Origin: an uncultured Eubacteriales bacterium
Lineage (GTDB): Bacteria > Bacillota > Clostridia > Lachnospirales > Lachnospiraceae
Assembly (NCBI GenBank): GCA_900539455.1
Contig: UQCD01000025.1
Location: forward strand, 1 to 20,869
Direction of reading: 5' to 3'
DNA: 20,869 nt
Part shown: positions 15,824-20,869 of the stretch, piece by piece
Layout of the letters: each line of letters opens with the position of its first letter
Position numbering within the stretch: the stretch's first letter is position 1
Program-made: the position numbers and the translations under genes
Notes under the pieces: generated by a model
Database searches by the model: none
Seen by the model: only the letters and a program-made list of their open reading frames with translations
Told to the model about the DNA's origin: nothing

Positions 15824-16651
15824 TTAATTTGTATTCACTCCATATTGCTTTAATACTTCAAGATTATGCTCCTTTCGTCTTTCCAATTCTTCCATAACTT
15901 CTCTATATTTCTCTGGACTATTACTAATTTCTGTAAAAACCTCAATCTCCTCTTCCATTCCTTTCCATCTCCATTCCTTATCATATTGGTATTGTTCCAT
16001 AGTAAAACCATTCAATCCTGTTTTCATTTCATTTAAAATCCTATTATTACATTCTTCATATAAATTTTTTATATAGCTAATATACTCATCCTGCGTATAT
16101 ACAAGTACATTTAACAAACCCTCATTATATTCATAACCACTCTGTCCTCTTCCAAAATTTCTGTATATTGCTAGTAATGTAGTATTATATTCCTTAAAGA
16201 AATCCACACCTTCTTTCACATTTGTTGTTTTATCCAATCTTGGGATTACATATTTTTCTGTCATCTCCAGCGAATATTCTATGCTTTTATCCATTGACTG
16301 TTCATTATCCTTTTCATATGAAAATCGTCCTATTTCCTCATAACTTTTTTTCTCACTTCCATCATTGCATTTTCTATAAAAACGATACACTTTACTTAGC
16401 CATACAGCATTATCTCTTGGTGTTTTATCTAAATCTATATTTGCTCTATATACTGTTGCAATCCCTCCATATACTTCATATACCTTATATCCATATCTGA
16501 ATACATTTTTAGGTTTATATGTAATTATATGAATTATTTCATCTCCTATCATTCTTACAAAATATGGCTGTCTACCCTTTATTTTTTTAAAACCATATTT
16601 TTTTAATCCTTCTCCGTAAATCCTTTTGAATGTTGTCCCAAATGTTGCCAT
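15824..16651 (-). CDS. Uncharacterised protein under c-di-GMP riboswitch control
   Basis: I do not recognise this 275-residue protein with confidence. The N-terminal 130 residues, with FKRIYGEGLKKYGFKKIKG and YFVRMIGDEIIHIITYKP, have the helix-turn-strand pattern of DUF4304-like proteins. The C-terminal part (about 190-275) is charged, helical and Glu/Lys-rich. There is no signal peptide or membrane segment, so it should be cytoplasmic. The ATG has AAGGAG 8 nt upstream. A c-di-GMP-I riboswitch with terminator lies about 120 nt upstream on the same strand, so expression should respond to c-di-GMP. The 3' end looks truncated by a frameshift, with coding sequence continuing to 15706. Gene and riboswitch sit between the toxin-antitoxin pair and hup. 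Confidence 0.75.
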   Translation of the reverse strand: MATFGTTFKRIYGEGLKKYGFKKIKGRQPYFVRMIGDEIIHIITYKPKNVFRYGYKVYEVYGGIATVYRANIDLDKTPRDNAVWLSKVYRFYRKCNDGSEKKSYEEIGRFSYEKDNEQSMDKSIEYSLEMTEKYVIPRLDKTTNVKEGVDFFKEYNTTLLAIYRNFGRGQSGYEYNEGLLNVLVYTQDEYISYIKNLYEECNNRILNEMKTGLNGFTMEQYQYDKEWRWKGMEEEIEVFTEISNSPEKYREVMEELERRKEHNLEVLKQYGVNTN

Positions 16652-16770
16652 CTCTTTTTCTCCTTTTTTGTTCTCTTAATCTTATATTTTTAATCCGTAT
16701 AATTTTTAATTAACAATGCTTTTACCTTTTTCTAAACCATTAACATACCCTATTAAATTTTTCGTTATAT

Positions 16771-16804
16771 AAAAAATGCAACCAAAGAAAACTCTTTGAT
16801 TGCA
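16771..16804 (-). terminator. Intrinsic terminator forming the riboswitch expression platform
   Basis: TGCAATCAAAGA pairs with TCTTTGGTTGCA (12 positions, one mismatch) around a GTTT loop, followed by T6 (16776-16771). The first four bases of the stem (16804-16801) are also the 3' strand of the aptamer's P1 helix. Ligand-stabilised P1 would therefore compete with the terminator. It may also end transcripts from the toxin-antitoxin operon. Confidence 0.85.
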
Positions 16805-16877
16805 ACTGAACTATCATAGTATTTAATAACACCTTAGACTTCTAGCTTTGTGCCCCTATATTTCTATAAGTTTACCT
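16801..16877 (-). promoter_or_regulatory. Cyclic-di-GMP-I (GEMM-I) riboswitch aptamer
   Basis: All landmarks of the GEMM-I aptamer are present in order on the minus strand. AGGTAAAC (16877-16870) is followed by a stem CTTATA-GAAA-TATAGG with a GAAA tetraloop (16870-16855). Then come GCACAAAGCTA (16853-16843), TCTAAGG (16838-16832), a small hairpin GTGTT/AATAC, CTATGATAG (16819-16811) and AGTTGC (16807-16802) closing P1. Family knowledge gives binding of cyclic di-GMP at the three-way junction, with the GNRA loop docked in the second arm. P1 is short (four pairs including one wobble). Because the P1 3' strand is shared with the terminator, I infer that ligand favours read-through (ON), but this is not proven. 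The next gene downstream is the uncharacterised protein starting at 16651. Confidence 0.88.
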
Positions 16878-16883
16878 AGGTGG

Positions 16884-16912
16884 ATTATATCATTAAGAAG
16901 GCTGGTGAACAA
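16884..16912 (-). promoter_or_regulatory. Promoter of the riboswitch transcript
   Basis: TTGTTC (16912-16907), a 17-bp spacer and a perfect TATAAT (16889-16884) place the transcription start near 16877, exactly where the aptamer begins. It lies 43 nt after the relE stop codon, so the riboswitch gene has its own transcription start. Confidence 0.75.
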
Positions 16913-16954
16913 CTATTTTTTCTTTATTCTACAATATTATTCATTTTATATTTG

Positions 16955-17284
16955 TTATAAATCATATTTATCTCTTCTTTTTGCTGCTCCCTTGTAAACC
17001 TGTTCGTCGGTTCTTGCAGAAACAACTATAATCCTCATTACACCTTCTACTCGAACAATTTTATAAACAACCCGAATACCTAAATCTTTAAACTTTATCT
17101 TCATAAGATTTGTAAGGTTTGTCCCTTTTTTATTACCTAGTGGTTTTCCATATCCACCCTCTTTAACAGGTAAAGGATTTTTACTAACCTTTGTAATACC
17201 CTTCAACACCTGTACCTGAACTGAATGGTCAAGCTTTCTCATATCCTTTTCTGCTTCTTCCAAAAACTCAATACTCCATGTCAT
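16955..17284 (-). CDS. RelE/ParE-family toxin
   Basis: A 109-residue basic protein with the RelE/ParE fold pattern. An N-terminal strand and helix (SIEFLEEAEKDMRKLD) lead to a KPLGNKKGTNLTNLMKIKFK segment, a hairpin IRVVYKIVRVEG, and the ending RIIVVSARTDEQVYKGAAKRRD. RelE-type toxins cleave ribosome-bound mRNA and ParE-type toxins inhibit gyrase; the C-terminal Arg/Lys cluster and YKIV strand favour the RelE type. Its ATG overlaps the antitoxin stop (ATGA, 4 nt), the usual antitoxin-first arrangement. No terminator follows before the riboswitch region. Confidence 0.9.
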   Translation of the reverse strand: MTWSIEFLEEAEKDMRKLDHSVQVQVLKGITKVSKNPLPVKEGGYGKPLGNKKGTNLTNLMKIKFKDLGIRVVYKIVRVEGVMRIIVVSARTDEQVYKGAAKRRDKYDL

Positions 17285-17604
17285 TCGATATCTATATCCT
17301 CCGTATCTAAAAGTTCCTCTTTTTCAATTCCTAAATTTTTAATCACTGCGTCAAATGGAATTGTTTTGCTATCTCCATTATCCTCCATACGCTTATTAGC
17401 TTCTAATAAAAGAAAATAGTCCTCTTCTATTTCAGTTAATCTAGTATATTCCTCTGGTGATAAAATAATTGCTGAGGGTTGATTGTTTTTTAAAACAATT
17501 AATTCCTTTTCAGAATGAAGTCTATCAAATATCTTTGCTGCCTGACCTTTATTAAATTGTGAAATAGGAATAAGGCTTTGTAAAAGATTTGCTGTTGTTA
17601 CCAT
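17281..17604 (-). CDS. Phd/YefM-family antitoxin
   Basis: A 107-residue antitoxin. The N-terminal Phd/YefM DNA-binding domain is seen in PISQFNKGQAAKIFDRL followed by ELIVLKNNQPSAIILSPEEY (about 12-53). The acidic C-terminal tail (about 55-107), rich in Glu and Asp, would wrap and neutralise the basic toxin. I start it at the ATG at 17604, 8 nt after GGAGG; a GTG three codons earlier would lie against the ribosome binding site. It overlaps the toxin gene by 4 nt and has its own promoter with inverted repeats, as expected for autoregulation. Confidence 0.92.
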   Translation of the reverse strand: MVTTANLLQSLIPISQFNKGQAAKIFDRLHSEKELIVLKNNQPSAIILSPEEYTRLTEIEEDYFLLLEANKRMEDNGDSKTIPFDAVIKNLGIEKEELLDTEDIDIE

Positions 17605-17636
17605 AGTAAACACCTCCGTTGCATTACTCTACTTAT

Positions 17637-17675
17637 ATTATATGAAAAAATAATTAGAAAATCAACATTGATGTT
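17637..17675 (-). promoter_or_regulatory. Toxin-antitoxin promoter and putative operator
   Basis: TTGATT (17665-17660), 17 bp, and a perfect TATAAT (17642-17637) form a strong promoter. Two overlapping inverted repeats, ATCAA-CA-TTGAT (17661-17672) and AACAT-TG-ATGTT (17664-17675), cover the -35 region, a plausible binding site for the antitoxin or the toxin-antitoxin complex. Confidence 0.7.
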
Positions 17676-17724
17676 AGAATATTTACTAATTTATTTTAAT
17701 TACAATTTATTGTTTTATATTAAT

Positions 17725-18267
17725 TTATCTTATCTGATTTGCAATAAATAATGCCGCAACATTTAACAGCTTTTTTTCCACCTCTGTTATAACCATTCTC
17801 TCTGTCAGCAGCATTATTACTGCTCCTACTGCCTCTCCGTCCCTGATAATAGGCTGGATAATTTGTTGATAAGCAGCCTCGTCCCTTTCATTGCCTAGAA
17901 TATTAACTGCCCTGCTTGCATTTGAATTAACATACATAGCTCTCTCGTTAATGATTTTTAACAAATTATTTGAAATGCCCTTATTAATAATATCCTTTTT
18001 CAATGCACCAGAAGCCGCAACTATTTGGTCCTTGTCCACAATTATTACTGCTGCCTTTGATACAGTTGCTAATGAATTTGCATACTCCTGTGCATATGGT
18101 AAAAACTCATCTATAGGGGAATATTTTTTTATTATGACGGATTGATCATTATCTGTGAAAATTTCTACTGAATCACCCTCATTTATTCTAAGGGTCTTTC
18201 TTATCTCTTTAGGAATTACAATTCTTCCAAGCTCATCTAACCTTCTAATAATCCCTGTAGCCTTCAT
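17725..18267 (-). CDS. spoVT: Stage V sporulation protein T
   Basis: A 180-residue transcription factor of the AbrB superfamily that modulates sigma-G-dependent genes in the forespore. Residues 1-50 form the swapped-hairpin DNA-binding domain (MKATGIIRRLDELGRIVIPK, then RINEGDSVEIF). Residues 55-180 match the C-terminal GAF-like domain, with AAVIIVDKDQIVAASGA and the late QPIIRDGEAVGAVIML segment. GGAGG precedes the ATG. In Bacillus and clostridia spoVT lies near the rqcP-yabP cluster; here a toxin-antitoxin pair and a riboswitch gene intervene. A sigma-G-like promoter lies upstream. Confidence 0.97.
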   Translation of the reverse strand: MKATGIIRRLDELGRIVIPKEIRKTLRINEGDSVEIFTDNDQSVIIKKYSPIDEFLPYAQEYANSLATVSKAAVIIVDKDQIVAASGALKKDIINKGISNNLLKIINERAMYVNSNASRAVNILGNERDEAAYQQIIQPIIRDGEAVGAVIMLLTERMVITEVEKKLLNVAALFIANQIR

Positions 18268-18312
18268 TGTTTTTCCTCCAATTTCATATTTCTAAGTAAT
18301 ACTCCTGTTTCT

Positions 18313-18324
18313 CTTGTATACAAG
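18313..18324. promoter_or_regulatory. Perfect 12-bp palindrome in the spoVT leader
   Basis: CTTGTATACAAG is a perfect palindrome about 45 nt before the spoVT start and downstream of the sigma-G-like promoter. It could be an operator, possibly for autoregulation, or be chance. Confidence 0.3.
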
Positions 18325-18357
18325 GGTATCATATTTTGCTGTGTTTAGCTTTGGAAT

Positions 18358-18386
18358 TATTATGTGGAAAATATGTGAAATTATAC
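18358..18386 (-). promoter_or_regulatory. Candidate sigma-G promoter of spoVT
   Basis: GTATA (18386-18382), a 17-bp spacer and CATAATA (18364-18358) fit the Bacillus sigma-G pattern (GHATR, 17-18 bp, CATNHTA). Spacing and both boxes agree, and spoVT is a known sigma-G target in Bacillus. The leader would be about 85 nt. Confidence 0.5.
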
Positions 18387-18393
18387 ATATAAT

Positions 18394-18430
18394 AAAAAAA
18401 GATAGCAGCAAACTTATTTACAGCTCTATC
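18394..18430 (-). terminator. Intrinsic terminator after the SGNH hydrolase gene
   Basis: GATAG-AGC pairs with GCT-G-CTATC (one bulged G) across a 13-nt loop, followed on the minus strand by T7 (18400-18394). It lies 45 nt after the hydrolase stop codon and insulates spoVT. Confidence 0.6.
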
Positions 18431-18474
18431 CTTTACTGCCATTTTTCTTTGCTCTATCTTTTCTTTTCTATTAC

Positions 18475-19530
18475 TTAATCTACTCCATAATAACACATTT
18501 CATTGTATATTGCTTCATATCCCGCATTAGTAAAGTGTATTCCGTCCCCACAATCATATTTGCTTGCTAATCTGTTATTTTCATCCTTCAAAACATTAGA
18601 CAGGTCAAGATAATATATTTCCTTTATATTGGCAAGACTTAAAAGCTCTCTATTCATATCATCAACATTGATATTATTCATATTAGGATTGCCTCTGTTG
18701 TAGGTTTCCTCATTAACAGGCAGAATGCTCTCTATAATTATTTTGCTGTTTGGCGATGCCTTCATAAGTCTTTCTATCATTTCTATATAGGTTTCCAAGA
18801 AGGTTGCTTTTTGCATAAATGCAACACCATTTACACCTAATGCCACATAAATTTTTTCTGGCTGTCTTTGAGCAACAATATCGAAAATTGTTCCATTAAC
18901 ACCTGTAACCTCATCATAAAACTGCTGCGACATATAGTCTACATGGTTTATTCCATTAACTGCAAAGGTATCCTCTGGTGCAACTAAATTAAGTGCCTGC
19001 ATAGCAACTGTTCTGGAATCCCCCATAAATACTGTGTTGTCAAAGTAATCATCATCTACTCTCTGTGTCTTGTTTAATTTTCCACTTGCAACATTGTTAT
19101 ACTCTTTGTTTGCAAAATCATTGTCATTAACATTTCCGTGAAGTCCATTGTCGTACATTCCCATACCATAACTGCTGCCATGCACACCATTGTCATTGGC
19201 AGCAACCTCTCCTACAACAAGATTATTATTTGAAACAGTTGTTTCTTCCTCTACATCTTTATCTGTCGCTTCTGTATTTGTACTATCTGTTGTATTTTCT
19301 TCTTTATTTCCACTAATACCTTCAGTTTCTCTATTAATGTACAGAACATCATTGTTTACATATTCATTAGTTTCCTCTGTTTTGTATGCTTCCTGAAACT
19401 CATCATTATCTATTGTTGTATTAAAATTTGCTATGACAAGTATCACAGCCACAATAATAAGTGCTATTGTTGTCACATTTATAAAGAAAACCTGCACCTT
19501 ATCATTACTTTTTCTATTTATCTCCTTCAT
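18475..19530 (-). CDS. Membrane-anchored SGNH/GDSL-type hydrolase
   Basis: A 351-residue protein with a basic N terminus, one membrane helix (about 15-36), an acidic Thr/Asn/Glu-rich extracellular linker (40-155) and a C-terminal SGNH hydrolase domain. The domain shows block I GDSRT with Ser172, block III GVNG (232-235) and block V GDGIHFT with Asp329 and His332. These are the catalytic Ser, Asp and His of lipase/acylhydrolase-type enzymes. Likely substrates are acyl groups on cell-wall or surface glycans, but no neighbour fixes this. The linker contains a small repeat, DNGVHG (113-118) and DNGLHG (127-132). It has its own promoter and terminator next to spoVT; sporulation control is not shown. 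Confidence 0.87.
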   Translation of the reverse strand: MKEINRKSNDKVQVFFINVTTIALIIVAVILVIANFNTTIDNDEFQEAYKTEETNEYVNNDVLYINRETEGISGNKEENTTDSTNTEATDKDVEEETTVSNNNLVVGEVAANDNGVHGSSYGMGMYDNGLHGNVNDNDFANKEYNNVASGKLNKTQRVDDDYFDNTVFMGDSRTVAMQALNLVAPEDTFAVNGINHVDYMSQQFYDEVTGVNGTIFDIVAQRQPEKIYVALGVNGVAFMQKATFLETYIEMIERLMKASPNSKIIIESILPVNEETYNRGNPNMNNINVDDMNRELLSLANIKEIYYLDLSNVLKDENNRLASKYDCGDGIHFTNAGYEAIYNEMCYYGVD

Positions 19531-19655
19531 TTTTCCACCCTCTCTTCGATTTGTATTACAATCTAGTTTTCAGGTAACTTCTGTGTGTTTCCTTACTCTA
19601 TAACTGCTATCATAAAAATAGTATATTATAAAGCATAAAAAACACCTCAACTTTT

Positions 19656-19684
19656 AGTTTACTATAAAATAATAAATATGTCAA
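19656..19684 (-). promoter_or_regulatory. Sigma-A promoter of the SGNH hydrolase gene
   Basis: A perfect TTGACA (19684-19679), a 17-bp spacer and TAAACT (19661-19656) lie about 125 nt before the hydrolase start. The start codon is preceded by a GAGGGTGGAA ribosome binding site. Confidence 0.65.
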
Positions 19685-19717
19685 AATTTACTAGGTATAA
19701 ACTGAAACTAGGGCTTT

Positions 19718-20017
19718 CTATTTTTTTTGTAAAATGTTTAGGAAAATATCTACTGATTTTCTATCCAAATAAAACTCTATTTCATTTCTTAGCTTAATTG
19801 GAATTTCTTCTTTTTTATATCTTCTTATACCTTCTCCTACAAGCTTTCCTGCCCAGTATGGGTCTAACACATCTGTTTGCTGTCTTATTTCGGCTCTGTG
19901 TTTTTCTATTTCCGTACTTAATTTTTTTATCCAATCTACTTTTTGTTGTTTTTTTATTCTATTCGACAATAAAATTTTAATGTTCCCCTCATTGTCTTCA
20001 ATAACTTTACGCAACAT
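19718..20017 (-). pseudogene. 3' part of a broken gene, frame-shifted relative to the upstream piece
   Basis: An open frame of about 99 residues from the ATG at 20017, charged and helical, including WIKKLSTEIEKHRAEIRQQ and DPYWAGKLVGEGIRRYKKEE. No good ribosome binding site precedes this ATG, and its frame runs back through NDAN into the end of the upstream piece. Skipping one T of the run TTTT before the upstream TAA stop joins ETELF to NDANMLRK smoothly. I infer it is the C-terminal region of the same ancestral protein after a one-base insertion. An independent small gene translated by coupling is the alternative. I do not recognise a family. Confidence 0.5.
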
Positions 20018-20027
20018 ATTTGCATCA

Positions 20028-20528
20028 TTAAAACAACTCTGTTTCAAATACCGTTTTCGTCCATTTTTCTGTAATCCTCTCAACCTCATTTTTAACATAT
20101 AATTCTGCTTCTTTTCTATTAATACATTCCAACAAACAATCCGTACACTTATCCTTTATCTCCAATTTTGATACCTTAAAACAACTCTTAGCTCGTTCAA
20201 TAAATTTATTTTCAAAGCTTCCTTCGGTTATCAAAAGTGTTCTTGCAAAATATGGTCTTCCTGTTTTATAGGTGTCAATTCCCAGATGTAACTTTTTTCC
20301 ATCTAAACTTTTCAGCAATAAATATGTAACTAGTATATCTGTATTGGGGATTTTTCCATTTGAATAATATAACCACTCACAATTCTTTATAATAGCGTCT
20401 ATACAAAACATACTCCGTATTCTCATCGCATAATCTTTATATACCGGTAAATTAACCTCTTTTAAAGTATTAATATCCATATTCATATTTTTAACTTCTT
20501 CAACAAATCTACTTCCGTCCATAGGCAC
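20028..20528 (-). pseudogene. Middle part of a broken PBECR4-like gene
   Basis: An open frame (GTG at 20528 or ATG at 20522) in the same reading frame as the piece upstream, separated from it only by one TAA. There is no ribosome binding site in front, so it is unlikely to be translated alone. It contains MDGSRFVEEVKN, RIRSMFCIDAIIKN and, near residue 85, LHLGIDTYKTGRPYFARTLL. The arrangement (ligand-like FYEQYL and FHISGIDHIY upstream, then this helical part and the RPYFARTL segment) resembles the PBECR4 group of barnase/EndoU/RelE-like nuclease domains, often found in phage and mobile-element proteins. The family call is from memory of the pattern and tentative. Confidence 0.5.
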
Positions 20529-20531
20529 ATC

Positions 20532-20735
20532 TTAATATATGTGGTCAATTCCTGAAATGTGAAATATTTCTGATGTTTTCCTGAAGAATAATTTTACCTT
20601 TTCATTATTTTCTAAAGTAAAAATAAAAACTCTCTTACTTAAATACTGCTCGTAGAAATCAATTAATAGGGATAATGATATTTCATCCTCCTTAGGTATA
20701 TAATTGATGTTTATTAAATCATTTACTTTTAACAC
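20532..20735 (-). pseudogene. 5' part of a broken PBECR4-like gene, ended by an in-frame TAA
   Basis: This is the true start of the broken gene. A GTG at 20735 follows a strong AGGAGG, and 67 codons run to a TAA at 20532. The frame stays open immediately beyond this stop (GIDHIY, stop, DVPMDGSRF), so a single nonsense change, for example from AAA, would explain it. The visible KRVFIFTLENNEKVKLFFRK and FHISGIDHIY resemble the N-terminal half of PBECR4 domains. Full translation of the three pieces would give about 334 residues. Confidence 0.55.
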
Positions 20736-20758
20736 TTTATCCTCCTATGTATGAATAA

Positions 20759-20786
20759 AGGCTTGATTCCTTCCAGAACCAAGCCT
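20759..20786 (-). terminator. Terminator-like hairpin after the right-edge gene
   Basis: AGGCTTGGTTC pairs with GAATCAAGCCT (11 bp, one G-T) around a 6-nt loop on the minus strand, starting 9 nt after the stop of the partial gene and followed by TTATTC, a weak T tract. The ribosome binding site of the broken gene lies just downstream. Confidence 0.55.
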
Positions 20787-20795
20787 CATAAATTC

Positions 20796-20869
20796 TTATG
20801 AAAGGATAGCTGACAACATATCACCTATTGCCGAGCGTTCATGGTATATTTTATGTCCCCCACTAGGGA
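20796..20869 (-). CDS. 3' end of an unidentified gene, cut by the window edge
   Basis: From the right edge a minus-strand frame stays open for 23 codons to TAA (20798-20796). It encodes a protein-like tail including SGGHKIYHERSAIGDMLSAI. A terminator-like hairpin follows 9 nt later, as expected for a gene end. The family cannot be told from so short a piece. Confidence 0.5.
   Translation of the reverse strand, partial: PSGGHKIYHERSAIGDMLSAILS

Noticed and set aside
1..16878. The similar sequences at 1-38 and 16841-16878 as a mobile-element end or dispersed repeat
   Set aside because: The shared bases coincide with GEMM-I landmarks and a GAAA-capped helix, and the flanks are unrelated, so they are two riboswitch copies and not an insertion sequence.
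1..20869. CRISPR arrays, rRNA genes, integrases or intact insertion sequences
   Set aside because: No regular repeat-spacer pattern, no rRNA-like sequence, and no transposase or integrase motifs were seen in any accepted frame.

Overview
The window comes from a low-GC, endospore-forming member of the Bacillota, most likely class Clostridia and plausibly a Lachnospiraceae relative. The main evidence is a sporulation and division cluster in the classic order (spoVT, hup, rqcP/yabO, yabP, yabQ, divIC, spoIIE, tilS, hpt, ftsH), strong AGGAGG-type ribosome binding sites and AT-rich intergenic DNA. Every gene I accept lies on the minus strand, so transcription runs from high to low coordinates.

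Right part (about 18400-20869): the 3' end of an unidentified gene with its terminator; a broken gene family member in three pieces (an in-frame TAA, then a +1 frame change) resembling PBECR4-type nuclease domains; and a membrane-anchored SGNH/GDSL-type hydrolase. Middle-right (15700-18400): spoVT behind a sigma-G-like promoter, a Phd/YefM-RelE toxin-antitoxin pair, and a complete cyclic-di-GMP-I (GEMM-I) riboswitch. The riboswitch has its own promoter and an intrinsic terminator that shares bases with the aptamer's closing stem. It sits in front of an unrecognised protein gene whose 3' end is itself frameshifted. This module interrupts the otherwise conserved spoVT-hup neighbourhood.

Middle (8100-15600): hup with a near-consensus sigma-A promoter; the rqcP-yabP-yabQ-divIC run with overlapping genes; an unusually short spoIIE behind a promoter with 21-bp spacing and Spo0A-like boxes, as known for spoIIE and spoIIG in Bacillus; then tilS, hpt and ftsH closely packed. 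Left (1-7700): a cytoplasmic GH13 neopullulanase-like enzyme, a tRNA-Tyr/tRNA-Leu operon with promoter and terminator, a heterodimeric ABC exporter with one degenerate ATP site, and an ECF transporter S component. At the left edge is the 5' half of a second cyclic-di-GMP-I riboswitch, which must control a gene outside the window.

The most notable content is the pair of c-di-GMP-I riboswitches, which were not apparent from the protein-coding content. One links an uncharacterised, possibly decaying gene to c-di-GMP signalling. All identifications are from reading sequence and family knowledge; no database search was run.
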